Source: an uncultured Bacteroidales bacterium | GTDB taxonomy: Bacteria; Bacteroidota; Bacteroidia; Bacteroidales; P3 | NCBI GenBank assembly: GCA_937915785.1 | Contig: CALGGY010000082.1 | Location: 1 to 24,023 of the forward strand | DNA length: 24,023 nucleotides | Reading direction: 5' to 3' | Shown here: one piece after another, positions 7,301 through 14,793 of the stretch | How the letters are laid out: each line of letters begins with the position of its first letter | How positions within the stretch are numbered: position 1 is the first letter of the stretch | Position numbers and translations under genes: made by a program | Notes under the pieces: model-generated | The model's input: the letters and a program-made list of their open reading frames with translations, nothing else | Told to the model about the DNA's origin: nothing | Database searches by the model: none

Positions 7301-10300
7301 CTGAAAGTGCCCGTGACGCTTGCCGAGACGCTCAGCGAGGCGCTCACCGTCTCCAACCCCGGCCATTGCTGTTGCGGCAGGTATCCGTAGCCGGTGCCGA
7401 GGCGCACGGTGCCGTCGGAGCACACTATGTCGGGCAGTCCGTCGCCGTTGAGGTCGGCAAGGGTGCTGTAAACGCTGTCGGTGGCGTAGCTGGCTCCGGG
7501 GCTGAGCACAAAGTCCCTGCCCCGTCCCGAGGACGCGGTTTGTTTGGAGGTGTTCAGAAACTGTCCCGGCAGCACCGCGGAACGGCTCTTGTACGTCCCG
7601 CTGTAGGGGTGCCCGCCGCCGAAGGGCTGGTACGCCGCGCTTTCGTAACTTAATATATGGTAGGGCTTGGTGTAATATACTCCGCCGCCGTCTATTATGT
7701 CGGGGCGGCCGTCGCCGTTGAGGTCCATAACGTCGCTCTCCATCCATGTCCTGCCGTTGCCGGCGGAATGCAGGGCCACGGTGTGGGAGAAATTCTTGCT
7801 CTTGCTTATCTTGCCCAGTTTGCCGCCTCCGGCCGCCGCCGCGCGGCTGCCCGATGTGCCTCCGGATGCGCGGTCTGCACGGTCGTCTCCGCCGGCGCTC
7901 TGGCCGCATGGCATGGTGTTGCCCGCCACATCGGGAAGCAGGGTGTCCGTCATCACTCCGAGGCTTATCGCGGGGCCGCTCACGTAGGAGTTGGGGTATA
8001 TGCCCTCCATGCGGCCGCGCTCGCCGTTGCCGGTCAGGGGCATGCAGCCGAACAGCGAAAGCACGTCCCCTACGGCGCCTGTCGTGGTGGTGTCCGACAG
8101 CTGTTTCAGGTAGTTGCTGTCGGTGAGGTCGCCGTAATGGGCGTTCAGCTCGGTTGTATTGCCATGTATATTGCTTATACTGAACAACTTGGCAAGATTT
8201 GTCTTGAGACTGTCGTCGTGGCGGTACTGCACGGCGTGCCAGCCGCCGAAACCGTGGCCGAAGGGCAGCGACGCACCGGCGACGCTGTATCTTGGCTGGC
8301 CTGCCCTGTAGCAGCGGTAGTTCGGCACTATGTGGTATTCCAGCGTCTTTACGGTGTCCACCGCACCGCCGGCAAGGGTGTCGAAATACAATGTCGTGAA
8401 ACTCTCGTTGCCGACGGTAAGGGTCTTATAATACAGGTACGGGTGCCACTGGTTGTCTTTCCATATTGTCGAGGTGTCGCCCTCGGCGTAGAAAAACAGG
8501 CTGTCGTCAGTGGCAAGGTTGAGCACGGTGTCCCATACGGCGTTGCCGCCGGGGGTCAGTGTCCGCATCAGCGTGTTGTTGCGGCGTATCTCCAGCCGCA
8601 CAGCGTCGGCGAAGTCGGCCGCAGCGGTGGGGACGCTGAGTGCCGCCTGACCGTTGCCCGGCGACACAAACCTGCCGCCGCCCATGGCGAAACCGGCCAC
8701 ATCGCTGCGCTGCCCGTGGGTGGGATAGCGGTAGGCTTGGTCCACAGTAACAAGTGGGTTCCAGTGCAGCTCGCGGCTCACATCACGGCCGCCTTTGCTA
8801 CGGGCGCGGAACAGCAGCATGCCGTCGCCGTAATCGGGAGGCTCCGTGCCTACGCACTGCTCCAAAATCCTTTCTATATATTCGCGGCTCAGGTAGCCGT
8901 TGGCGGGATCGAGCAGGTTGCCGCGCCACAGGGTGTCGCCCGGCACAAGGGTGTCGATGGCTATAAGCACATGCACGGGCGCGCCCGTGCCCTCGGGGAT
9001 ATGGGTTTGTCCGTAGTACTCCACGCTGAGCACCACGGTGTCGGGACGCTCCTCGGCATTGCGCACAAGGCCGCCCAGCCACGCCTTGGCGTCGATGGAC
9101 TGTATGGTGGTGCCGGGGATGTCCTCGCTCTCCCATATCTTTATTATGTCGTAATGAGGCACTTCCGCATCTATGGAGTTCTCCGCGTCGGGTATCTCGT
9201 CGAGGCCGAGGGGCTCCACGCAGGGATATTTGGGGGTGGAGTCGGGGGTTACGGTGGGTGTGCCGCAGCCGCCGGGCATGGTCAGACCCGGGGCATTGTA
9301 GCGGCCTCCGATACGGCTTATCCGGCTGTTGTCCACTATGTCGGGCAGTCCGTCGCCGTCCATGTCGCTCAGATAGGTGCCGGTGGTGGTGGTGCTGGTG
9401 CTCCAGCTTAGGCCGCCGGTAACGCCCGCCACATTCAGAACGGGCCCGTGGCTGACGCTTACACGGCTGTCTCTCAGATAGTTGCCCGCGCCGCTTATCG
9501 GCGACGGGGAAAGGAAGGCGCCGCCCTGCTGACGCTGCCAGTGCAGTCCGCCGTTCATCACCAAAAGGCGGTCGGGAAGGCCGTCGCCGTCCACATCGCA
9601 AAGGGTGCTGCGCCCGAAGCCAAGGCCGTAGTCGGCGCCAAGGCTGTACGACACGCTGTTTATCTTCGACGAAGGGTTGGCGCCCACACCGGCATACACT
9701 CCGGCGTCGCCGCCAAAACTGAGGCTTGCATTGCCGCCTATCACAGTCCTCGTGCCCAACAGTCCGGACAGGGATCGCTCTATGGGCTTGCGTAGCTTGC
9801 CGTGGGCGCCGCCCGGCAGTCCGTCCAAGCCGTAGTCGGCTGTGGTCATGGTGGTCGCGGTTGTGCCCAGAAGGCTGTCGGCATCTATCTCACGGTAGTA
9901 TTCTATGTCGTGGTCGCGGCTGCCGTCGCTGTAGTCGCGGCCCCACTGACGTATCTTCCTCAGCTGGGGCATGCCGTGGATGTCCTCGCCGTAGCAGAAA
10001 CTGTAGCTTCGCACTATCTCGTCGCCGTAATAGACAAGGATGCGCCGCAGCTTGTCGCGCCGGCTCTGCAGATGGCCGCCGCGGGCCTCGTTGCGACCGG
10101 TTTTGGGATACTCCCTGTCACAGTCGCAGAAATCCATGTCGAGATAGAAATCCGGAACTTCCTTGCCGCCTATATATATGTTCTCTATGCTGTCGGCGTT
10201 TATGCTGCCGCTGCCTCCGCCCTGCCCCTGCTTGCTTATGTTGCTGACATACAGCGTAATCCCGTTTTGTGACACATACTTCACGCTGTCTATCCCGCGC

Positions 10301-11958
10301 ATCTCTTTTATGAATATTTGGCAGGTGCTGTCTTTTGCATAGAAATAGCAGTAAACATCGCCGGTTTCGTACCCTTCGGGAGCGTTGAGCTCGGTTATGG
10401 AGTATGCCTGCCCTATGGGCGCGTAGAACCATGTGGAAATCTCTCCGTTGTCGTTGGTTATATGCTCGTAACTGTTGGTGGTGCTGCATTCATTTATGTT
10501 GAACTTTGCATTTGGAAGACGTGCACCTGTCAGCCTGTCGGTCTTTATTATGTTTACAAGCAGGTCGCAGTGGGTGGCCAAGCGGTCGGCGGCTTTCCGC
10601 GATGCGTTTCTCCGCGGGTTCTGGCTGCAAGGATTGTTGGCGCTCCCGAAAAAGACGTTGTACACTCCTTTCTCCCCTGTGCGGCTGTTGCCCGTGTACT
10701 CGATGCTTTCCAGCCATAGCTGCACACCAAGGTGCACGCCGTCGGCGTCGTACTGACGGCGCTTGGAGTAATGGTAGCTTGTGTAGTTGCCGTCGGCGTC
10801 CTCCACACGGCACAGCGGCCACCGGCTTATGTTGCCGGAGGCGTCCCGCAGAAGCACGGTGTCGGCCAAGGCGTAACCGGCGTAGGTGCCGTAATAGTAT
10901 TTGGTGCCGCCTTTGTCGGTTACTATCCAATAATAGTTTGTGGGGCCGGTGCCGTGGCGCTCTATCTTGTCGTAGCTGCTCTCCGTCCTCCGCCAGAAAA
11001 CTTTTGCTCCCGTGGTGTGGCGGGGCTCCCACCGCTGCTGGTAGCGCGGCGAGGGCAGCAGCTCGTCGCCGTCGATGACGTAGCTCTCGGTCTCGCTGGC
11101 CCTGTCGTAGCGCGGGGAGCCCCAGCGGCTGTCCACGCTTATGGCGGATATGCGCATGTCCCAGCCCGCGCCCAGCAACCCGTCGCCTCCGCCGCTGCTG
11201 TAGCCTACAGTAAGGTTGGGCCGCATGCCGCGACGTCCCTGAGGCAGCTCCAGTGTGTAGCTCGCCGACAACTCGCCTTGGCTGTTGCCCGCCGACACCT
11301 CGGCAAGCGTAACTCCCGCTGCGGGGTCGGCGGCCTTGAGCTCTTTCAGACCCGTGGGTGTGAACTCCTGACCCTCCGGCATCTCGGGATGGCTCACCAC
11401 GGCGTTTATCATGTCGGTGAAATGGGTGGTGCGGGAATATACTATACCTCCGGATACGGAATCGCGCTCCAGACGTTTCCACACTTTCATGCCCTCGTCA
11501 TAATAATAGGTGTAAATGTCCTTGTGGCTGCAGCCTTTGGGCAGCTTGGCGCCGTCGTAGCCTATCTGTATCCCCGCCGCCTTGCGGAAATGCTCGCCGT
11601 GAGGCAGAAACCGGTAGCCGCTGTGCCCCGACGTGACATTGACCATGCCCGCGCCCAACGGAGGCAAATCACTGTCTATGCCGCTGACACTCAGCTTTGA
11701 GGCACGGACAAGGCTGCCGCTCTCGCAAACAAGCAGGGCGTCGCCGTAACGCATCTCGAAGGCCTCGCCGCAGCTGGCGTAATGCTCCGATACCGCGGAC
11801 TTTTCTGTGGCTACAACCGCATTGTCGTCACCGTCAGCGGGCACTTCACCACGCTGGCCTGAGCCAACATGGTAATAGCCATAGACGCTGGCGCTGGCAA
11901 GCAGCACCAGTGCCCACGCCAGCAGGCGTATGGCTATGCTATGGAGTTTTCTGTCCAC
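4378..11958 (-). CDS. Giant secreted SpvB/VCBS/TcdB-mid/RHS protein (TcB-TcC-like), C-terminally truncated
   Basis: The product is 2,526 aa and starts at a GTG. An in-frame TAG lies 6 nt upstream, and the GTG start gives a signal peptide (LLAWALVLLASASVYG), while the next Met is near residue 69. Domain order: SpvB-like segment (about 225-400, core RPNLTVGYSSGGGDGLLGAGW); SpaA/Cna-B-like domain (about 468-550); resumed SpvB (RRILVYYGDEIVRSY); six VCBS/FG-GAP Ca2+ motifs of the form D-x-D/N-G-D-G with first Asp at 788, 865, 1412, 1502, 1578 and 1670; a TcdB-mid motif (about 1745-1770, HGYYDRDEKAFLGF); and YD/RHS repeats from about 1900 to the end. In Tc toxins, TcB (SpvB + VCBS + mid) and TcC (RHS) form a hollow shell holding a toxin tip. 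Here both halves are one chain, but the cap, autocleavage site and toxin are missing. It is GC-rich relative to its neighbours. Confidence 0.85.
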   Translation of the reverse strand: MDRKLHSIAIRLLAWALVLLASASVYGYYHVGSGQRGEVPADGDDNAVVATEKSAVSEHYASCGEAFEMRYGDALLVCESGSLVRASKLSVSGIDSDLPPLGAGMVNVTSGHSGYRFLPHGEHFRKAAGIQIGYDGAKLPKGCSHKDIYTYYYDEGMKVWKRLERDSVSGGIVYSRTTHFTDMINAVVSHPEMPEGQEFTPTGLKELKAADPAAGVTLAEVSAGNSQGELSASYTLELPQGRRGMRPNLTVGYSSGGGDGLLGAGWDMRISAISVDSRWGSPRYDRASETESYVIDGDELLPSPRYQQRWEPRHTTGAKVFWRRTESSYDKIERHGTGPTNYYWIVTDKGGTKYYYGTYAGYALADTVLLRDASGNISRWPLCRVEDADGNYTSYHYSKRRQYDADGVHLGVQLWLESIEYTGNSRTGEKGVYNVFFGSANNPCSQNPRRNASRKAADRLATHCDLLVNIIKTDRLTGARLPNAKFNINECSTTNSYEHITNDNGEISTWFYAPIGQAYSITELNAPEGYETGDVYCYFYAKDSTCQIFIKEMRGIDSVKYVSQNGITLYVSNISKQGQGGGSGSINADSIENIYIGGKEVPDFYLDMDFCDCDREYPKTGRNEARGGHLQSRRDKLRRILVYYGDEIVRSYSFCYGEDIHGMPQLRKIRQWGRDYSDGSRDHDIEYYREIDADSLLGTTATTMTTADYGLDGLPGGAHGKLRKPIERSLSGLLGTRTVIGGNASLSFGGDAGVYAGVGANPSSKINSVSYSLGADYGLGFGRSTLCDVDGDGLPDRLLVMNGGLHWQRQQGGAFLSPSPISGAGNYLRDSRVSVSHGPVLNVAGVTGGLSWSTSTTTTGTYLSDMDGDGLPDIVDNSRISRIGGRYNAPGLTMPGGCGTPTVTPDSTPKYPCVEPLGLDEIPDAENSIDAEVPHYDIIKIWESEDIPGTTIQSIDAKAWLGGLVRNAEERPDTVVLSVEYYGQTHIPEGTGAPVHVLIAIDTLVPGDTLWRGNLLDPANGYLSREYIERILEQCVGTEPPDYGDGMLLFRARSKGGRDVSRELHWNPLVTVDQAYRYPTHGQRSDVAGFAMGGGRFVSPGNGQAALSVPTAAADFADAVRLEIRRNNTLMRTLTPGGNAVWDTVLNLATDDSLFFYAEGDTSTIWKDNQWHPYLYYKTLTVGNESFTTLYFDTLAGGAVDTVKTLEYHIVPNYRCYRAGQPRYSVAGASLPFGHGFGGWHAVQYRHDDSLKTNLAKLFSISNIHGNTTELNAHYGDLTDSNYLKQLSDTTTTGAVGDVLSLFGCMPLTGNGERGRMEGIYPNSYVSGPAISLGVMTDTLLPDVAGNTMPCGQSAGGDDRADRASGGTSGSRAAAAGGGKLGKISKSKNFSHTVALHSAGNGRTWMESDVMDLNGDGRPDIIDGGGVYYTKPYHILSYESAAYQPFGGGHPYSGTYKSRSAVLPGQFLNTSKQTASSGRGRDFVLSPGASYATDSVYSTLADLNGDGLPDIVCSDGTVRLGTGYGYLPQQQWPGLETVSASLSVSASVTGTFSIWSNAISGGVGVTTARNTQTVFLHDMDGDGLPDLVRRNFANGEIKYRRNTGSAFAAGWTAWRTPDIVDNLMEYGTSTSASTNIEGTGGWTFWGIKAGGSAGLKGSMSLSNEKVQISDMDGDGAADLIVSESGTELKVRHSRMGRTGLLKSITNPLGGATYADYELTAPTVYHRRRWVVKELKICDGLPGDGRDTLRATYSYSHGYYDRDEKAFLGFAKVTETRWNGDTAHSTADNYFSNSDIHTKGMPVASFLRDSRGRLFVQTANTLQKEVIDTTQGTDRVFPHITRTQTCYYEGQPTAGIVRWEESDYDFGNGNVVQQRHGSTDQPTVVVDISYHPQYNGNHIVNKVQRVEIQGMRLRTTDIDTLGRYTAIMDYDGQNTLATRYVFDIYGNITDVRGPNTATYYTYENIAHSYPESVTDTFGTSSQMQNYDLRYGVPLTVIDRAGNSMEYTLDSWGRPLTIRGPKEIADGAPYTIRYTYRGKETARNVSSATTENYDPQHPANPIKTHTYCDGLGRAVQTRVEAEVQGVEKLVVSGHTVFDGLGRAVATYHPTEAHRDSTRFAFVVDATPPATAVYDVMDRPLLQTAPDGSATRTAYGFSGGHLNKMLFRTAVTDPNGHTSTTLKDAESRQWATKVAGQPWLYYDYSPVGDLTAVYSSTGDWSRAYEYDWLGRRTSYSEDNLGENYFYDGYNLAVKRSSWLDGGTQPRHKDITYRYTAHRLDSVIYSDSTLPTVYSYDNAGRVASVLDESGRMDYAYGSMGEVTAETRTYALPFLATDLALTTQYEYDSWGRTTAITYPDGEVVSYDYDRGGQLQKVCSLQFGVYSYLDSVLYDKFGAVTSRKYGNGLKMQYAYHPQNRRLTATSTYNGATQLSHTAYSYDPAGNITQAVSSYPWLPGQTFAETFSYDSTNQLVSAANPQTYAMSVTYGPWGKIQQYGLQQTDLAGNTTTNPASGATTILFNWRRELGWSR
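4811..4845. repeat. Heptanucleotide tandem tract inside the giant RHS gene
   Basis: Five consecutive 7-bp units on the plus strand: AAATAAC, TGTAAAC, TCCAAAC, TGCAAAC, TGCAAAC. The tract is AT-rich within a GC-rich gene and is translated in frame as roughly VCSLQFGVYSY, where an RHS repeat would otherwise continue. It has the same unit length and copy number as the tract at 4345-4379. Confidence 0.75.
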
Positions 11959-12259
11959 GGTTTGCTATATCCTGATACAAAAGCTTGTTATTTAACTTTG
12001 CACGATGAAGCAGTACGAAACCGAAAAAGTCAAATCTTTGCCTCGCAATGTTTCATGCCTGCAAAGTTACACATTGTTTTTAATAATTCCAAATAATTTG
12101 GATGTTTTTTTGGGGAGAAGTTCTGTGTCGTCGCATTCCTTTTGAGAGTGATGTCTTGTTTCAATGTCGCATTTTCCTAAAGTCGGGTAGGTATAAGGCA
12201 ATCCGTGTGCACACCACAATGAGGGTTGGATGTTGCCGCATTCGGCGGGCAATCCGCTT
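11959..12259. other. Intergenic region between the RHS gene and the DUF486 gene
   Basis: This 301-bp gap holds the RHS promoter (12062-12092). Short ORFs on both strands here have no recognisable motifs and unlikely composition, and I do not accept them. I see no tRNA or convincing terminator in it. Confidence 0.6.
12062..12092 (-). promoter_or_regulatory. Promoter of the giant RHS-family gene
   Basis: The minus strand shows TTG (12092-12090), a 20-nt spacer and TAACTTTG (12069-12062). The predicted start is near 12056, leaving a leader of about 95-100 nt before the GTG start codon. Confidence 0.6.
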
Positions 12260-12616
12260 TCAGTCTCTGAAAATGAAATACACTGCACCGAGCATGCACA
12301 TACATGCCCACAGGTAGTTGAGTTTGAACGGCTGGTTCATCACAATCATCGAAAAAGGTATGAAAACCGTTAGCGACACCACCTCCTGAATGATTTTAAG
12401 CTGTGGCAGGGTATAAACCGTGGAGCCTATGCGGTTGGCCGGTACCTGTATCAGATATTCGAAAAGCGCTATAAGCCAGCTAACTATGGCTGCCACATAC
12501 CATGCTTGGTTCGACATGTTTTTAAGGTGTCCGTACCAAGCGTAGGTCATGAAACAGTTGGAACATACCAGCATGAAAATTGAAAGCACACGGGGGTTGG
12601 TAATTATCTGCCACAT
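12260..12616 (-). CDS. DUF486 / DMT-family small membrane protein
   Basis: The product is 118 aa with four hydrophobic segments (about 8-28, 39-60, 72-92 and 98-116). It matches the DUF486 family of small drug/metabolite-transporter-like proteins; typical features are the N-terminal SNCFMTYAWYGHLK stretch and EYLIQVPANRIGS in the middle. Length is normal for the family. Its ATG lies inside the last codons of cinA (13-bp overlap), so the two are probably translationally coupled. Transport substrate is unknown; the family is defined by fold only. Confidence 0.85.
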   Translation of the reverse strand: MWQIITNPRVLSIFMLVCSNCFMTYAWYGHLKNMSNQAWYVAAIVSWLIALFEYLIQVPANRIGSTVYTLPQLKIIQEVVSLTVFIPFSMIVMNQPFKLNYLWACMCMLGAVYFIFRD

Positions 12617-13854
12617 TCTTCATCGACAAGTTTTAAGAGGTCCATAAATACGTTGTTTACAGTGCGTTCCACAGTGCGAGAGCGGTTGTTGCCCAAGTGC
12701 AGCACACGGGTCAAAGTCTTGTTTGTCGAAGCCACGCCAATCCATACTGTGCCTACAGGTTTCTGTGATGTCCCCCCCGAAGGCCCTGCCACGCCGGTGG
12801 TGGCCACGGCATAGTCGGCATTGGCTCTGCGGCGGGCGTTTTCGGCCATCTGTTTTACCGTTTCCTCGCTCACGGCTCCAAGGATTTCGAGGGTATCGTG
12901 TCGTACGCCTAAAATGTTTTCTTTCAGCTCGTTGGAATAAACCACAAATCCGCCTTTGTAGTACTGCGATGCTCCGGGCAGACGGGTTATGCGACTGGCA
13001 ATGGTGCCGCCGGTGCAGCTCTCGGCGGAGGTAAGCGTTTTGCCGTGTTTCATCATCTTCTGTGCCACACATTCCTCCATGCTCTGGCAGTCGATGCCCG
13101 CCACATACTGTCCTGCAGTGGCAATAAGTTTGTCGCGTTCGTTAAAAAGCTGCCGCTCAATGGATTGGCGGTCGGTTCCAATTGCCGTAAGGCGCATTTT
13201 AATCATCCCAGCTTGGGGCAGGTATGCCACTTTGATGTTCTTTGGCAACGCCAGTTCCCACTGTTCCACCAAATCGGAGAGGAACGATTCGCCAATGCCT
13301 TGGAAAATCACGTTGGTCTGCACAATTTCTGAATTGTCGAGCCGACTGCGGAGCTTGGGCATAACGCACTGCTCCATAAGGTATTGCATCTCATCGGGCA
13401 CTCCGGGCATCGACACCACGATTTTCCCATCCAAGTCGAACCACATTCCCGGAGCGGTACCCATTTTGTTGAGGAGTACGGTGCAGCAGTCGGGCACCAA
13501 GGCCTGCTGCCGGTTTATGAGCGTAACCTCGTAGCCCAGCATGCGGAACCGCTCCTCCACGTTGCGCAGGCTTGCGGCATCCTCTATCAGCTTTGCGCCG
13601 AAAAAGTGGCAGAGGGTGTGTTTGGTGATGTCGTCCTTGGTGGGACCGAGCCCACCAGTCATCAGTACCACGTCGGATGTTTGCAGCGAAGAGCGGAGGC
13701 ACTCCTCGATATCTTCGGCCTTGTCGGAGATGGTAACTACACTCGTAACCTCGAAATTGATGGCGGTAAGCATCTGCGACATGGCGGCGGCGTTGGTGTT
13801 CACCACCTGTCCTATAAGCAGCTCGTCGCCAATGGATATTATTGTAACTTTCAT
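12604..13854 (-). CDS. cinA: CinA family protein (nicotinamide-nucleotide amidohydrolase)
   Basis: The product is 416 aa, the usual full length. The N-terminal MoaB/Mog-like (MoCF) domain spans about 3-170 and contains SIGDELLIGQ and GGLGPTKDD (67-75), which in this family hydrolyses ADP-ribose-type pyrophosphates. The C-terminal PncC domain (about 262-412) carries SAESCTGG from residue 276 and TTGVAGPSGG, and in active homologues deamidates NMN to nicotinate mononucleotide. Both domains appear complete, so the protein probably works in pyridine-nucleotide salvage. The gene is transcribed away from the atpHAG operon and overlaps the DUF486 gene at its end. Confidence 0.95.
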   Translation of the reverse strand: MKVTIISIGDELLIGQVVNTNAAAMSQMLTAINFEVTSVVTISDKAEDIEECLRSSLQTSDVVLMTGGLGPTKDDITKHTLCHFFGAKLIEDAASLRNVEERFRMLGYEVTLINRQQALVPDCCTVLLNKMGTAPGMWFDLDGKIVVSMPGVPDEMQYLMEQCVMPKLRSRLDNSEIVQTNVIFQGIGESFLSDLVEQWELALPKNIKVAYLPQAGMIKMRLTAIGTDRQSIERQLFNERDKLIATAGQYVAGIDCQSMEECVAQKMMKHGKTLTSAESCTGGTIASRITRLPGASQYYKGGFVVYSNELKENILGVRHDTLEILGAVSEETVKQMAENARRRANADYAVATTGVAGPSGGTSQKPVGTVWIGVASTNKTLTRVLHLGNNRSRTVERTVNNVFMDLLKLVDEECGR

Positions 13855-13898
13855 TATGTTAATCTGTTATAAGATATTTTCATTCGATTTTTGCAGTG

Positions 13899-13906
13899 CA
13901 AAAATA
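13899..13906 (-). promoter_or_regulatory. Possible -7 element for cinA
   Basis: TATTTTTG on the minus strand, about 45 nt upstream of the cinA ATG, matches TAnnTTTG. No clear TTG lies 19-21 nt further upstream, so the assignment is weaker than the other promoters. Confidence 0.4.
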
Positions 13907-14053
13907 CATTTTTTTTCGCGGAAATGCCGTATCTTTCTTTCAGTAAAAGCAACCCTATGTGGAAAAACGTTTTTTTTTGAACGCATAAGCATTTGTGAAT
14001 GTGATATTTGTATAATTGTTGTGAACAAAAACAGCAAAAAACGGAAAAAAATG

Positions 14054-14084
14054 TTTGTCAATTGAAAAAAAAAATGTATTTTTG
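14054..14084 (+). promoter_or_regulatory. Promoter of the atpH-atpA-atpG operon
   Basis: TTTG (14054-14057), a 19-nt spacer and TATTTTTG (14077-14084) match the Bacteroidetes consensus. The predicted start is near 14090, giving a leader of about 125 nt to the GTG chosen for atpH. Confidence 0.65.
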
Positions 14085-14214
14085 CAGGTCGAAACATTGT
14101 TCGGCAACAAGTTATGAGGCAATAAATATGTTATTGTAATATGTTGATTTGCAACGCTTGAAACAATGTGCCAATATCGATATAGAACGAAACTATAAAG
14201 TAAATACACTACTT

Positions 14215-14772
14215 GTGGAAAATTATAGAATAAACGTAAACTACGCCAAAGCATTGTTTTTGCTGGCCACCGACCAAGGCGAGGTGGACCGCACGTGCGA
14301 GGATATGAAGTTTGTGCACCGTGTGTGCGACGAAAACCACGTGCTGAACGTGATATACAGCAACCCAGTAATCAAAGAGGCCAAAAAACTTGCCATCACC
14401 CGCGAGCTGTTCGAAAGCAGCGTTAGCAAACTAACCATGGCGTTCCTCAACTTTATTGTCCGCAAACACCGCGCCGTAAGTCTCCGTGGCATTTCGGGCG
14501 CATACATCGACCTTTATCGCAAGACCAACGGCATTGTTAAAGCCGAGTTGCGCACTGCCGTTGATGTGGACAGCGACGCCAAGGCCACCATGGAAAAGAT
14601 TATTGGCGACTACACCGGCAAAAAAGTGGAGATGGACACCGTAACCGACAACACAATGCTGGGCGGCTTCCGCGTAACTTTCGACAACACTATGTACGAC
14701 GCACGTATCCGCACACAAATTGCCAAACTGCTTAAAGAATTCAGCAAAAACACCTACGAAAAATCCATTTAG
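14215..14772 (+). CDS. atpH: F1F0 ATP synthase subunit delta
   Basis: The frame has no ATG before the conserved N-terminal NYAKALF segment. Possible starts are TTG at 14149 (207 aa) or GTG at 14215 (185 aa). I prefer the GTG because 185 aa fits the family and the extra residues from the TTG resemble no delta N-terminus. The N-terminal helical domain (about 5-110) binds the top of the alpha3beta3 head. The C-terminal part (TGKKVEMDTVTDNTMLGGFRV) matches the region that contacts the b-subunit stalk. It is the first gene of atpH-atpA-atpG, with 21 bp to atpA. The b-subunit gene atpF, often directly upstream of atpH, is absent; a divergent cinA sits there instead. Confidence 0.93.
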   Translation: MENYRINVNYAKALFLLATDQGEVDRTCEDMKFVHRVCDENHVLNVIYSNPVIKEAKKLAITRELFESSVSKLTMAFLNFIVRKHRAVSLRGISGAYIDLYRKTNGIVKAELRTAVDVDSDAKATMEKIIGDYTGKKVEMDTVTDNTMLGGFRVTFDNTMYDARIRTQIAKLLKEFSKNTYEKSI

Positions 14773-14793
14773 TAAATAATACAATAAAAATAT

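Noticed and set aside
4669..9411. Very long plus-strand open frames (994 aa and 584 aa) opposite the RHS gene
   Set aside because: They are antisense shadows of a GC-rich gene. The translations are runs of Val, Ala, Gly and His without domains, while the minus-strand frame has clear SpvB, VCBS and RHS motifs.
6949..9597. Repeated GTCGCCGTCCATGTC-like words in the RHS gene as possible DNA repeats
   Set aside because: They are widely spaced and in frame, and encode the DxDGDG calcium-binding motifs of VCBS repeats, so protein-level constraint explains them.
11993..12000. TAACTTTG on the plus strand near the RHS start
   Set aside because: There is no TTG at the required distance and no plus-strand gene downstream.
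12067..12288. 73-aa minus-strand open frame downstream of the DUF486 gene
   Set aside because: It overlaps the DUF486 3' end and the RHS promoter, has no motif and no start signal.
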